From assembly GCF_027943255.1 (NCBI RefSeq), contig NC_072892.1, positions 162,814,792-162,878,791 on the forward strand: a DNA stretch of 64,000 bases, given 5' to 3'. Of this stretch, positions 34,543 to 45,986 are shown piece by piece; the stretch's first letter is position 1; each line of letters starts with the position of its first letter. The DNA is from Anastrepha obliqua (Eukaryota; Arthropoda; Insecta; Diptera; Tephritidae). The notes under the pieces are model-generated. The model saw only the letters and a program-made list of their open reading frames with translations, did no database searches and was not told the DNA's origin. The position numbers and the translations under genes were made by a program.

Positions 34543-34800
34543 TCCAGTGTGTGCAATTAAGAATTCCCCTAAGGCTAGCTCTTCCAGGTCCAAAAAACGG
34601 GTTGCCAGGAGTTAACATCCTCGCTTTTTATAGGGCAGGGCAGGCACAGAAAAAGTGGGAGATCGTTTCCTTTCCTCCGGTTGATCACAATTATGGCACT
34701 GTATACATATACTATTATAAGGCATACCCATTTTAGCTGCCTGTGCTCCTAAGGACCAGAAATCAGTTATCACTGCCGTGGCATCCCTTCGTTTCAATTT
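34543..34800 (-). pseudogene. LINE C-terminal zinc-knuckle fragment
   Basis: On the minus strand, 34797-34612 reads KRRDATAVITDFWSLGAQAAKMGMPYN, then CIQCHNCDQPEERKRSPTFSVPALPYKKRGC. This is a degraded C-x2-C knuckle and the 'CPAL' segment of RNase H LINEs. The His and last Cys are lost. It abuts the mariner H terminal repeat, so mariner H may have landed in this LINE. Confidence 0.55.
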
Positions 34801-35734
34801 TCAATATTGACATTTGTTTGAGGTTGTAGGTGAGCCATACCGTTCTGCCGTTTTCATGACTGCAACTATGTGTATATTATTAAATATATGCTAAAATTGT
34901 ACAAGTAGCAAACGTTTCATCCATAACCCTTGCCAATTAAGCCCCCACTCTTCCATATGCATTAAATACTAAATATGAAATCACAGTTTGACTCCATTGT
35001 CTTACTTGCACACGGTCAAATGCAAACAATACCAGACAGTACGTGGGCCGCTTTTCAAGTCTTTCAAACACAGCCTACTCACATTTATGCGAGCATATGT
35101 TTGTATGTATGCAAGTACTGATTCTCGACCTCTCATCCTTTCGATAACAAGAACTGAAAACTGTAGCTCACATGGCTGGCTGACTGCTGGTGGGAAATCA
35201 AGTGGAAATGTGTACAATACAATAACAATGAAGATGCCGGTTGTGTGGAGTTTGGGGCCGATCTACTAAAGGGGGTTGCATACGAGTATATAAATAGATA
35301 AGGAGTATCAGTTTGAACAGTGTTTAAAAGAGACATACTTGCTTACTTTTTTGCTCGTTTTTTACATTATTTTTATGAACTACGCATTATTTTCGACACT
35401 ACTTTGGCACCAAGTGCCTGGTGATAGGAGCACGATTGAATCGAATGCAAAACCGATATGTGCACCTGGGCGACTCTGGTCGATATGAAAGTAAATACTA
35501 AGGGGACGCGCCTGCTGCAAGAACAAATCTCGAAATAACTTCCGAGGCAATGCGGGGTAGACTCGTGGGGACTTTATGTGGAAGCACATCAAAATAGGCT
35601 TCAATACTGCGGCTCTCATAATGTATCTTTGCGTATCTCTTTATTGGACAATCTGAAGCAAAGCAAGAATACATTTGCTCAAATTTGCGGAATATACATA
35701 TACAGGGTGGCGCAACTCCAAGGCAGAGTTTTTA
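34801..35734. other. No gene seen; possible host DNA
   Basis: Mixed-composition sequence with a TATG-type simple stretch near 35098-35115. Short frames of 60-90 codons occur on both strands with no recognised motif. No terminal repeats found. Confidence 0.4.
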
Positions 35735-35975
35735 GCTCTGTGCTTAGGTAGGTAGGTGGGGTAGCTGTCGCAATGACACACTTAGACCTTTCGTAGGTCC
35801 ATTGTGATACCACTGGAACTTATCTTTACACTATAGTTTCCTTTCCAAATCATCCGGCTCCTTTAATAAACGAGCAAAGCTTCGTTAGTTTTAGATGCGC
35901 TCTGTCCGCTACGAGGCTGCCTAGTGACCAGTTAATACCTCCATCATTTTTCTTATAGCTTCTCTGTTAAATCTT
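35735..35975 (-). pseudogene. LINE 3' end fragment
   Basis: A simple GTAGGTAGGTGGGGTAGCTG start (minus-strand 3' tail of TACC/CTAC type) is followed by 'cattgtgataccactggaac', a 3' untranslated pattern shared with the tail at 40330-40440 (opposite strand, 'ccacattatggtatcaaaac' then 'cttacctacccacc'). It includes no coding motif. It appears to be the tail of an RNase H LINE. Confidence 0.5.
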
Positions 35976-37375
35976 AACACGCTATTGATCGGCTTGGTAC
36001 CGCATCGAATACTTTCAAAGCCGGGGCGTTTGTATCCATTCGGACGACATGATCCAGCCAACGTAGTCGCTGGATTTTTATTCGCTGCACTATGTTTATG
36101 TCGTCGTAAAGCTCATACAGCTCATCGTTCCATCGTCTGCGATATTCGCCGTTGGCAATGTGCAAAGGTCCAAAAATCTTACGTAGAATCTTTCCCTCGA
36201 ACACTCCAAGCGTCGCTTCATCGGATGTTGTCTTCATGATATCAATATCATTGGCATACGCCAGCAATTGTACGCTCTTGTAAAATATTGTGCCTGAGCG
36301 ATTAAGTTCTGCGGCTCGTACGATGCTCTCCAACATCAGGTTAAAGAAGTCCACGACAGCGAATCACAATGTCTGGAACCTCGTTTGGTATCAAACGGCT
36401 CGGAGAGCTCCTTCCCAATTCTGAAGGCGCTGCTGGTGTTGAGCAACGTTATCTTGCAAAGCCGTATTACCGAATGCAGCTTCGACGAAAAGATGGTGTG
36501 TGTCGATTCCCCTTTCGTGGGTCTTTTCCAAGATTTGGCGTATTGTAAATATTTAGTCGATGGTAGACTTTCCAGGTCTAAAGCCACACTGATAAGGTCC
36601 AATCAGTTGGTTGACGGTGGGCTTAAGCCTTTCACACAATACGCTCGCTAGAACCTTATAGGCGATATTTAGAAGACTAATCCCGCGGTAATTGGCACAG
36701 ATTGCAGGATCGCCCTTCTTATGGATTGGGCAGAGCACACTTAAATTCCAATCGGCAGGCATGCTTTCATACGACCATATTTTGCATAGCTCAGCGGGCA
36801 GTCCATCGGCGCGCGCGGCTTTGTTGTTCTTTAGCCGCGTTATGGCTATTCTCCCCTCGGCATGGTAGGGCAGCGTAACGAAAATTCCGTCGTCAACGAT
36901 TGGGGTATCGAGATCTTCACATTCTCTGTGAGATGCGCAGCTATCACTGTTTAAGAGGTTCGAGAAGTGTTCCCTCCATAATGTAAGATTCCTCTGGATG
37001 TCAGTCACCAGTTCGCCGTCTGTGTTCTTACAGGAAAACGCCCCGGTTTTAAAACCTTCTGTAAGCCGCCGAACTTTCTGATAGAATTTTCGGGCGTTGT
37101 TCCTGTTGGCCAGCATCTCAAGCTCCTCGCACTCACGTATTTCGGCCTCTCGTTTCTTCTTTCGGATAATACGTCTCTCTTCCTTTTTCAGCTCTCTGTA
37201 GCGATCCCACATGGCTCGCGTTGCGCCCGATCGCAGCGTAGCTCTATAGGTGGCATCCTTTCTTTCTGCGGCAGCATGACATTCCTCGTCGTACCAATTG
37301 TTTTTTCGGGCTCGCCGAAATCCGATTTCTTCTTCGGCGGCGGTACGTAGGGAACGAGAAATGCTGCTCATTTTT
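35976..37375 (-). mobile_element. LINE A, longest copy, 5'-truncated
   Basis: The best-preserved LINE A. Minus-strand frame 37371-36553 (272 codons) encodes the linker after the endonuclease (NNWYDEECHAAAERKDATYRATLRSG, a basic KKREAEIRECEELEM stretch, NARKFYQKVRRL) and the reverse transcriptase fingers: ARADGLPAELCKIW, DWNLSVLCPIHKKGDPAICANYRGISLLNIAYKVL, IGPYQCGFRPGKSTID. A frameshift near 36560 leads into the palm remnant, and 36354-35974 has QLLAYANDIDIM (Asn for the first Asp of YADD). A deletion follows, then RLRWLDHVVRM. No RNase H. The RTE-like label rests on this motif order. Confidence 0.82.
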
Positions 37376-38190
37376 CTTGGTCTTGCAGAAATCCGTTGTA
37401 ACAGGAATGCAGGGGAATTTTTCTAAAGCTGAAGAGTGTGTCTCTGTCCTTATGATGGAACTTAAATGCCTTCGTTTTTGGAGAAAAAGAGTCCACGTCT
37501 TGCTGTGGGAGTTGCAAGGATTCTTGTGGTACTGGTAAAAGTGTCCTCTTATGGGAGGTGATCATTGGAAGGGAGTAATTCGTATTTGTTGCAAAAAGAA
37601 ACAAATTTAATTCAAGCAAATTCCAAATAAAATAAGTAGCTACCTTCAGATTCAAAAATTTAGTTCTTATTATTATCAGATATTTTGTAAGCCTTTTATT
37701 GTATGTTTGCGCTACAGTAGATGGTAAGCAGTGGTTAGGGAAACATAAACAACAGATGCAGTTATGTAGATACTTGCTTGCAATTCAATTCAAATAAAAC
37801 ATAGATATATACAGTTAAACATAGGTAAATATTAAAGAATGAGTATATACATATATATATAATATAATTTATAGAGCTCACACTCACCAACGTAAACGTA
37901 CCTTCCGCGTCAGCTGACACGAAAACCCTCTGAGAGCCGCATGTCAATAAATTCTCACCAGCCTTACGTTCCGTAGCATCGTAGATTTTATCGTAGGAAA
38001 TTTCCGTAGAATGGTGTCAGCTGATTGCTCTCTCATCACATAGTGTTGCCATCAGTGCATTTTGAAATCGGTTACAAAATAAATTTAGACAAATTTTAAT
38101 TTTTATTAAAATAACTTAAAAACAAAGTTGAATAACGTTAATTATAGATAAATGAACTATTTGCATTTGTTGGTTGCTGGCTTTGGTTTA
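37376..38190. other. No gene seen
   Basis: AT-rich DNA with TATA-type simple repeats near 37845-37865. A minus-strand 95-codon frame (37368-37655) has no recognisable domain. The boundary with LINE A is sharp at about 37375. Confidence 0.4.
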
Positions 38191-38640
38191 TTAAGGGGTA
38201 ACACCACTGTAGAAATTTCAGAAAATTGATTTTTTTTTATAAGCTTAAAAAATTCTTTGAACCTTTTAAAATACAGAACAAAAAGTTTTATACGTTACCG
38301 AGGTTTATTTCATAAATATTTTAAGCTTTTAACCAAGCGTTAGTGACTGCTACCTAACGACTTCTCCAAATTTCCAAACTTTAAACGCGTTTTTCTCAAA
38401 ACACGTTTTCTGAAATTGGCACGCAGCATAACTCAAACAATTTTAAATATTTTTAATCAGGTTTTTCACTACGTCTGTATAATAACCTTCTTAAGAGAAG
38501 AGCGTAGGGGATTTTCGATAGATTAATTTAAACGATTGTTATAATTATTTAAGTGCCGTTTTTTTAGTCCAAAATAGAGTTTTTTCCTTCAAATGCTTGC
38601 TAATTCCACAAAAATAAATATTTTTTAAATCCCCAACGTG
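38191..38640 (+). repeat. Repeat related to the MITE-like element at 54.5-55.3 kb
   Basis: Starts near GGGGTAACACCACTGTAG and contains CTTTAAACGCGTTTTTCTC at 38379-38397. That 19-mer is the exact reverse complement of 55062-55080. The 'aaaattgatttttttt' near 38220-38240 and 'acacgttttctgaaatt' after the 19-mer also have counterparts. No protein is encoded. It looks like a diverged non-autonomous repeat in opposite orientation to the 55 kb copy. The right boundary is not defined. Confidence 0.5.
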
Positions 38641-40044
38641 TTTTTGTTTGATGGTTTAGTTGGGCTAGAGTCCCACACCACAGCTTCGGCCATAGGCTTT
38701 TGATGCTTCCCCTCCTCCAAAAAAAAAAAAAGTTGTAGTCCTCCATACCTTATCTGAAAGAGAGGAAAAAGAAAACTAATGGTTTCGGAAAGTTATAGCC
38801 ACATATGTCCCCATCTATCGTATGCACCCTGTATTTATTATTAAAAAATTATTTACCCTCTGTGCCTCTCAGTTGTACCGTTTTTAGTCTCGCAGGTTTA
38901 TGAATATGAATTTGAATATGAATTCAGCGCCAATACAAGATGCAAGTCTGTACGCTTGTCAGTTTCATCTGCCTAAAATATTGTCGACTTCCTGTAGTGG
39001 GGAAACGCTTATTATACTTCATTTACGCTAATAAGCCAAAGCCGCGAACGGCCTAATCTAAACAATTGCGACCTGCTCACTTGTAGAGGATTTTCTATCT
39101 ATGGTTGGAAATTTGGTGAAGTACTCTTAAATTCATACCTATGCGCATACCTGGATTGCTATCAAATGAGAGCATACTTACGCAAAGTATAAGTAATGCT
39201 CACCTATACATGCACATGTTTGTGTATTACCTAAACACAGTGGTTTAAGTGTCTATTGTATGTTTTCTGTAGCCTCTGCAAAAGCGTTTGGATAATTTGC
39301 AGATAGGCCGGAAAGCATAGACAACAACATTGTAAAATATTCATAGCAACTGTTGGGCAAGCCCATAAAAGCTCTGCCAGCATTGTTAAAGCACTTGAAG
39401 TGTTGTTGCTGGATCAGTTCATAATTTGCGGTAGTTGTTGGCTTGAGTCGTTAAAGAAATTGTTTATGATGTGGCACTCATTCTCTCAGTTTACCTCATA
39501 ATAATCTGCTATTGTTTGCAAATCTGTTAGGCAGTTGGCAAGGTTACAAATTACGCACACATACACATGCACATATGTAAACCCATATTTATCCACACAG
39601 TATGTATGTATGCGAGGCCCTTTGTTCCACCTAGGAACCACGGGAAAATATATATATATGTATGTATGCACTCTTCTGTCACTGAACTAGAATGGCCAAA
39701 AAAGCCGCGATGGTTAAACAATGGAAGCCGTTTTGGATAGTCAGCGTTAGCTTGGTTTGGGGAGTGCGCCTTAAAGGATTATATTTTGAAGTATTCAAGT
39801 TTTTATAAATGCGAGTTGAAGGCTCTTTCCGTTTAACGATAAATATATTACTAGTTCACGATTTTAATAAATAAATAACAAATAAACTTATATAAATAGT
39901 TTAAGTAGAAGTTTAGTCCCCTTGTTTCTTTCTAAAAAAAAGCGCAAGACAGATGAAGATCTGTCTCACCGTGTGCTATTTCCAAAACACTATGGCCTCA
40001 ATACGATATAAACAGAACGCTTAAGGTGATGGCCACTGCCATTG
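38641..40044. other. No gene seen; possible host DNA
   Basis: About 1.4 kb without transposon motifs. There is an A-run near 38720 and CATA/TATG microsatellites at 39555-39610 and 39645-39670. No frame with a domain was found. Confidence 0.4.
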
Positions 40045-40440
40045 AATTTCCAAACTCAATGCGGTGCTCACTGGTCACTGGGTGATCGGTACTCATGCGG
40101 AGAAGCTTGGAATTCTGTACAACCCCTATTGCTGAAGCTGTGGGGATCCTGACGAGAAAAAGACTGTGGAACACTTTCTCTGCAAATGTCCGGTTCTGGC
40201 GGCTAGGCGCTTGAGATTTCTTAGCGTGCCCTTTGGGGATGACTTGAAGAAATTCTGCAGCCTAGATCCCTTTTCTCTCCTCCACTACATCAACAGCACC
40301 GGATGGCTGTAGACGGGTTTTCTCTTCCCTAAATCCTTTCATAGGTAGTGGTCCACATTATGGTATCAAAACGGCACGTAAGTGCTACTTGAAGTGTACC
40401 TGGGGTACTCTTGCCATCTTACCTACCCACCTAGAGGTTA
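40045..40440 (+). pseudogene. RNase H LINE C-terminus and 3' end
   Basis: The plus-strand frame reads LTGHWVIGTHAEKLGILYNPYC, then SCGDPDEKKTVEHFLCKCPVL, a C-x2-C...H-x4-C zinc knuckle with one stop in place of a residue. The end of the protein is near 40310 (INSTGWL, stop). The 3' untranslated part runs to a TACCTACCCACC tail near 40430. Same tail type as 35735-35975. It is only the last 5' to 3' portion of an element. A following 200 bases, to 40640, hold nothing recognised. Confidence 0.65.
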
Positions 40441-40659
40441 TGTTCAGTAATCGTACAGAATTCTGAATATGCAAGCCTGCCTAGCATCGCTAAAACCTGT
40501 TATTATTCAAAAAGTTTATTTCCTTTTGGCATTTGCACATCATCGGTGTAGCTTCAATACCAGCGTAAGAACGAACTGCTTCTTGAAAAAGATTAATAGG
40601 ATATTAGCGAAATCTTTCTTTTTATCAATATGAGTGGGAATAGGCAAAGATTGCTGATT

Positions 40660-41010
40660 GGAGCACATTCCATGCATCCAAACAGCCTTCTGGCAGTGCA
40701 AGGGCGTCTTTGGGAAAAGGTGGGGTCTTTCTCCTAGCAAGATCCTATCCATCTACATAGTTATGATACGACCTATGATCTCCTATGTCTACCATAGTAG
40801 TAGTCTGGATGAGTAGACTCTCTCTCGTGGGAGTCAAGAGGACATTTTCGAGGCTACAAGGCTCTGGGGCCATCTGTTGCAGTGAAGCTTTTCCGACTTC
40901 TGTAGACCCGGCATTAGATGCTCTGATTGGTCTACCACAACTTGATGTTTTCATCCCAGGAGAAGCCTTGAAGGCCATCTGCTGGCTGAAACACAATGGG
41001 AATTGATATG
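40660..41010 (+). pseudogene. LINE thumb-region fragment (I/LOA/R1-group)
   Basis: Plus-strand frames carry QTAFWQCKGVFGKRWGLSPSKILSIYIVMIRPMISYV (40675-40790), a frameshift, then RTFSRLQGSGAICCSEAF and ALDALIGLPQLDVFIPGEALKAICWL (40850-40990). This is the segment between the reverse transcriptase and RNase H domains of the group (relatives have SITGAMRNCPT and LPPLDIF). No catalytic residues are included. To the right, 41011-41250 is unassigned. Confidence 0.65.
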
Positions 41011-41250
41011 GCCCATGTCCGGCGTTGGACAACAGAGAAGGAGACAGAAGGACAGACTGCAAGCTAATGATTGCCTGCATATGGAGAGAAGGATGAGGCA
41101 TCGGACCACTTTTTGTGCATCTGCACTTCTGTGTATCACATGAAAAGTATTTAAAAAGCTTGTATAAAAAAAAAACTATTTTTATCTGGTTTTACTTTTC
41201 ATTTTTCTTGATTCAGTTTAAAAAATTTTAATTCACGATGAAAATTAATA

Positions 41251-42520
41251 GGACTATGGTTAAGTTCGTGCGTTTTTTTTTCGAAATTTGAAACTTTATT
41301 GACGTAAAATGGTTACAAATTTAATATTCAAAGTATTGTCCATCGCTTGCTACTACTTTTTCCCATCTTTCTGGCAATTCACGGATTCCCTTTGTGAAAA
41401 ATTCGGTCGGTTTTGCCGCAATCCACGAATCGATCCATTTTTTGACTTCATCGTAATTACGGAAGTGCTGGTCAGCCAGGCCATGTTGCATCGATCGGAA
41501 GAGATAGTAATCGGATGGCGCAAGGTCTGGACTATACGGCGGGTGGGGTAGGACATCCCATTTGAGCGTTTCTAAGTATGTTTTGACCACTTGTGCAACA
41601 TGTGGCCGAGCATTGTCATGTTGCAAAATAACTTTGTCGTGTCTATCGGCGTATTGCGGCCGTTTTTCTCGCAGTGCTCGGCTCAAACGCATCAATTGTC
41701 GTCGGTAGACATCCCCCGTAATCGTTTCATTCGGTTTCAGTAGCTCATAATACACAACACCCAGCTGGTCCCACCAGATACACAGCATAACCTTCAGGCC
41801 ATGAATATTCTGCGCCGACGTCGATGTTGAAGCATGCCCAGGGTATCCATACGTTGCCCGACGTTTTGGATTGTCGTAATGGACCCACTTTTCATCGCCA
41901 GTCACAATTCGATGCAAAAAACCCTTTCTTTTGTGCCGTTGAAGCAGTTGTTCGCATGCCATAAAACGGCGTTCAACGTCTCTTGGCTTCAATTCATACG
42001 GCACCCAATGGCCTACCTTTCGGATCATTCCCATGGCTTTTAAACGTTTGGAAATGGTTGATTGATCAACTCCCAAAGTTTTTGCAACCTCTTCTTGCGT
42101 TTGAGCCGGATCTTGATCGAGCAATTCCTCCAATTCGGTATCCATGAACTTTGGCGGCGCACCCTCGCGTTCTTCGTCTTCCAAGCCAAAATCACCACTT
42201 TTAAAGCGTGCAAACCACTTCTGGCACGTTCGCTCAGCTAGAGCATGCTCACCATAAACTTCCACCAAGATACGATGACTTTCGGCTGCTTTTTTCTTCA
42301 TATTAAAAAATTCCCCGCAAAAACACATTATTTGGCACGAAATTCGACATTTTCAAGTGTGGTAAAAATATTGTTGTTTACGCTTCAAATAAAAAACTTA
42401 TACTGACGTTTGTGCCTTACGACAGTAGCTCTCCAATGAATGTTTGGAAATGTGGATCGATGGAATAATAATCAAGTTACGCCATCTGTTGTAAAACCGC
42501 AAGGAACTTATTCATAGTCC
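41251..42520 (-). mobile_element. Mariner transposon (family A), full length, copy 2, inverted
   Basis: GGACTATGGTTAAGTTCGTG at 41251 and the complement of GGACTATGAATAAGTTCCTT ending at 42520, with TA on both sides (41249-41250, 42521-42522). The 1270-bp element matches the copy at 9039-10318 almost throughout. The encoded proteins differ at only three positions over the shared 320 residues. An 11-bp deletion near 42305 shifts the frame close to the N-terminus. The two copies are in opposite orientation, 31 kb apart. Confidence 0.93.
41321..42350 (-). pseudogene. Mariner A transposase with an N-terminal frameshift
   Basis: The family ATG (42348-42350) opens MSNFVPNNVFLRGI, after which an 11-bp deletion (relative to 9208-10248) throws the frame. 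An ATG in the other frame at 42326-42328 (MCFCGEFFNMKKK) joins the correct frame after the deletion, giving a 335-residue open frame that keeps all three catalytic Asp residues, the HWVPYEL linker and the C-terminus. It lacks roughly the first helix of the first helix-turn-helix. Differences from copy 1 are Lys/His positions turned to Arg or swapped (SKRLK for SKHLK, GYPGHAS for GYPGYAS) and Ala for Val near the end. It might be a defective or DNA-binding-impaired product. Confidence 0.88.
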
Positions 42521-42820
42521 TATTAGTTAAATTTTTTAAAAAGTATGAAAGCTTGATTTACATGGTGTCAATTAAAGAATGTACACTATTAAAAAAAAAC
42601 CCCAAAATCCAACTCAAAAAATATTGTTAACGTAAAACAAAAAATCATGATTCAGTTCTGCTCGCCATTTTGCAAGGTGGAGCAAAATTAACCATCCTAT
42701 CGAAAGATTTTATAATTTTTGTAAAAGGCGTCGTACGTCATATTTGCACCTTTTGCATTAGGCAGCTGCAGTATACAAACAGACAAGGAATGGATTGATA
42801 TACCCGGCAAAAGCGTAATA

Positions 42821-43375
42821 AAGGGTTATCCAATAACAGGTGTTACAGGTGAATGGATTGCGCTATCGAGAGATGATTAACGATTTTTTATGACCTAAAT
42901 TGGATGGTATTGATCTGGACAACGTTTATTTTCAACAAGACGACGCTACGTGCCACACAAGCAATGAAACCATTGATCTTTTACGGGAAAAGTTTCCGTA
43001 CTGTGTTATCTTTCGTAGATGTGATCAAAATTGGTTTCCGAGATCTTGTGATTTAACAACTTGTGACTTTTTTCTTTGGGACCACGTGAAAGAGAAGGTC
43101 TACGCCAACAGCCCAGGGTCGATTCACGACCTAAAAGATGGAATTCGTGAGGCTATTGAGGGCATAGGGCAGCCACTTTGCAATTCGGTTATGGAAAATT
43201 TCATCAAAAGTATTTGTCCTGTAAGCGTTGTCATGGTGGTAATTTCCCTGATGTTATTTTCCACTATTAACGGCATACTTCCTTCTTTATAATCAAATAA
43301 ACATCCGATCATTTATATTAAAAAATTGCATTTTTCTTTGAATATCAAAATAACACCTCTTATTGGAAAACTCTT
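42821..43375 (+). mobile_element. DD41D element (family E), 555-bp derivative keeping the 3' half
   Basis: Ends AAGGGTTATCCAATAACAGG at 42821 and the complement of AAGAGTTTTCCAATAAGAGG ending at 43375, each next to TA. The 5' end is joined straight to the last third of the transposase: a RYREMI-like start near 42860, then DLDNVYFQQDDATCHTSNETIDLLREKF with the second catalytic Asp (42925 on) and SCDLTTCDFFLWDHVKEKVYANSPGSIHDLKDGIREAI with the third, 41 residues apart. The frame shifts after VMENFIKSICPVS. A sister copy with the opposite half lies at 50866-51508. The 300 bases to the left (42523-42820) hold nothing recognised. Confidence 0.82.
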
Positions 43376-43379
43376 TATA

Positions 43380-44100
43380 ATTGTGTCTAATTTCTTGCTC
43401 AATAACCGGTCTGTGGTTTTGGCGCAGCGTGAATATTGACGCCACTTTCCTAATTGTGCCACTTGCAATCAGTGCATTAGTTAATGTCTGCTGATCGCCT
43501 GTGAATTACTCTCAAGCTATTCTCAATCGTAACAACGAAGAGGCTGAGTTTATGCCAAATATGATTATGAAATACGAGGCTCATTTTCACTTAATTGGTT
43601 AAGTCAATAGCAAAATCGAATGCACGAAGAACCATTACATCTACTCAAAGCCACTGCATGGTGCGGTGCAGGAGTGATTGAGCCGTATTTTTGTGAGTAT
43701 GCCATAGCCAATACGGTCAATGTTAATGGCGAACGCTGCAGGGCCATAAGTACCGACTTCTTGCAATTGGATGATCGGGACTGGGTGAACATCTTCAAAA
43801 AGACAGTGCAACCGCACGCACAGTGCATATTGTGAAGGAAGCGTTTCCTGCTCGACTAGTCTGCCATATTGGCGGCTTAGTATGCCCAGGAAGATCATCC
43901 TTTTTAACCTTCCCAGACTTCTTGCTCCTTGAAGTCGCGGTGTTATTTGGGCAAGTCTTAGATAAATATGCATTTTCGACAGCAGTGCGAACAGTTATCA
44001 CCGAAAATAATGCGGAAAGTCATGGAAAATGCGATAAAATGGGCCCAAATGTGTGTCAGCTTTAGCGGCAGTGACTAGTCGGATATCATTCTTTCAATTT
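43380..44100 (+). mobile_element. DD41D transposase remnant (family L)
   Basis: Plus-strand pieces in several frames: KYEAHFHLIG (degraded SDEAHFHLGG, first Asp as Tyr) near 43580, EPLHLLKATAWCGAGVIEPYFCEYAIANTVNVNGERCRAISTDF (43629-43760), then a lost second-Asp region. AHIVKEAFPARLVCHIGGL (near 43820-43880) and a scrambled third-Asp region follow, ending with KVMENAIKWAQMCVSFSGSD (44010-44065). No clear terminal repeats. It lies between family E and family C elements, so a cluster of three related transposons occupies 42.8-44.8 kb. Confidence 0.65.
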
Positions 44101-44218
44101 AACAAAACAAAATGTTAAGGTCCAAACAAAGATTTCAATCTCTCAAAATTAATGTTTTTCTTTCGTTTAGTAAACAAAGCGATTCAAAAATAAAACTGGA
44201 TGATTAATTTTTTATATA

Positions 44219-44756
44219 CAGGGTTGTTAATATTCGACGGACCCATCTGGCAACCCTGTATCTTTTGACAGATATATCAGATCGCTTAATGAAATACCGC
44301 GTTGGAAGCGTCAGTCCAAGCAGATTTTTACCATGGAACAGTACACGCCACGCGAGCGCTTCCAAATTGTTGAAATTCACATTCAACAAAAGAAGTCAAT
44401 TGTGAAAACTCAACGTGCGTATAAAAAGTTTAATAATGTGAAAAATGCGCCTTCTAGGTAAGAACACCATTAAACGTTTGTACGAAAGGTTTTCGACTGG
44501 TGATGCGACCAAGGAAATCGGATGAGAATATTGGTCTTGTATGGGCCAGTGTTGAGACGTCGCCAAGGGCATCCCAAAATCGTCGTTCTCAGCAGTTGGG
44601 CATTGCTCGGACCACTTTACAACGAATTATCCGCATTGATTTGCATTTATTCCCGTATAAGATTCAATTGACGCAAAGATTGTTGCCTGCGGATAAGCCT
44701 CGTCGATTGGAATGGGCCCAAAAAACACATGAGTCCGTCGAATATGGGCAACCCTG
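44219..44756 (+). mobile_element. DD41D rosa-type element (family C), 538-bp deletion derivative
   Basis: CAGGGTTGTTAATATTCGAC at 44219 and the complement of CAGGGTTGCCCATATTCGAC ending at 44756, with TA at 44217-44218 and 44757-44758. The start codon is intact (MEQYTPRERFQIVEIHIQQKKS at 44334), with a frameshift near 44455. From WASVETSPRASQNRRSQQLGIARTTLQRIIRIDLHLFPYKIQLTQ to RLEWAQ the sequence follows the full-length copy at 19411, then jumps to the 3' terminal repeat. The catalytic domain is absent. Its uninverted 5' end shows what was flipped in the 19.3 kb copy. Inside the 5' end, CAGGGTTG is followed 25 bases later by CAACCCTG, a potential hairpin. Confidence 0.88.
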
Positions 44757-44939
44757 TACATATGTAGATTTTTTACAATACGTTCAATATGTTTATAGAT
44801 ACAATAATAAAATACATAACACTGTTTCTTGTCACTGCAACTAGTTACCCATAAACTAACGAGCAGTACAAATTTAGTAACATAAAGAGAATTTTGTGAA
44901 GAGATTTTCATAGTCCCTTCCTTAAGTTAACATCCATCA

Positions 44940-45240
44940 TGCCAGATCATGTGGTTCGTGTGATTCGATGGAGTCGTCGGGTTAGGCCTGAGGTGTTGCG
45001 GAGCTTGCTAGCTTCCTCATTCACCTGTCCTTGAAGCATGAGGGAGTGGGCTTCTGCCTGTTTTTTAATTTCTTCAGCGATTGTAGGGATCTTGAGGTCA
45101 CGATGAATATCTTTATTGCGAATGAACCAAGGTGAGTTGAGAATATCTCAAGGTATTTCATCCTGGAGTCGCTGAAGTATAATATATTTATATTACTCTG
45201 ACTGGCGCAACACCATAGTTGCGCTCCATATGTATAGGTA
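44940..45240 (-). pseudogene. Jockey-type LINE C-terminal fragment
   Basis: The minus strand carries RLQDEIP, a stop, then SPWFIRNKDIHRDLKIPTIAEEIKKQAEAHSL and RRLHRITRTT. The 'PW(F/Y)IRN..IHRDL.IPT' block is the C-terminal signature of the jockey group of LINEs, which lack RNase H. It is only the last 90 or so codons. No tail or target duplication was found. Confidence 0.7.
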
Positions 45241-45986
45241 TATCAATGAAAAAGTAAATATAGAGGTAATCCATTATTATTTAAAATAATGTTAATTACT
45301 ATGTAACATATGGACTGAAAAGTACTGGATCTAAGCCATAGATGGCACTAGTTTTATTGCTTTTACCTTTTCTTAAAAATATACAGGGTAGGCCATATAG
45401 CGTTTGCTTTTTGAACCACCTATTTTTTTGAGAATGGTAACACAATGGTATTTACTTAAAGGTTTGACATTTACGAAATGGGACGCAATACGCTTGAACA
45501 AAATTGGAAAATATTGAAAACCTATTTCCAAAGTGGTGAGTCTTCTACTCAAACTGTGAGAAATTTGAAAAAAAAAATTCCAAAAAAAAGATTTGCCAAC
45601 AAGACAGTTTGTGGATCAATTTGTTTATCGTGTTCGTGAAAGTGGATCGGTAATGGATACTCGTAAAACAACACGTGAACGTGCTCCTACATTGCGTACA
45701 CCCGAAAACATTGCTGCTATAGCCGAAAATGTGCGTGAACATCCAACAACCTCAACTCGTCATCGTTCTCGAGAATTGAACATTTTACGCCCTTCTTTGA
45801 GGAGAATTTTCCATAAAGACCTCGATATGAAGGCTCACAAAGTTCAATTGGTGCAAGAACTGAAGTCTAATGACCATCCAATGCGTTTTCGGTTCGCTCA
45901 ATGGGCAGAAAATCGTTTGACCGAAGATGAGCTATTTTACCGAAAAATCATCTTTTCTGATGAAGCTCATTTTCACATCGGTTTAA

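Noticed and set aside
36385..36651. Plus-strand 88-codon frame
   Set aside because: Shadow of the LINE A reverse transcriptase on the minus strand.
37368..37655. Minus-strand 95-codon frame upstream of LINE A
   Set aside because: No homology to the LINE endonuclease or any domain; it starts just past the LINE boundary.
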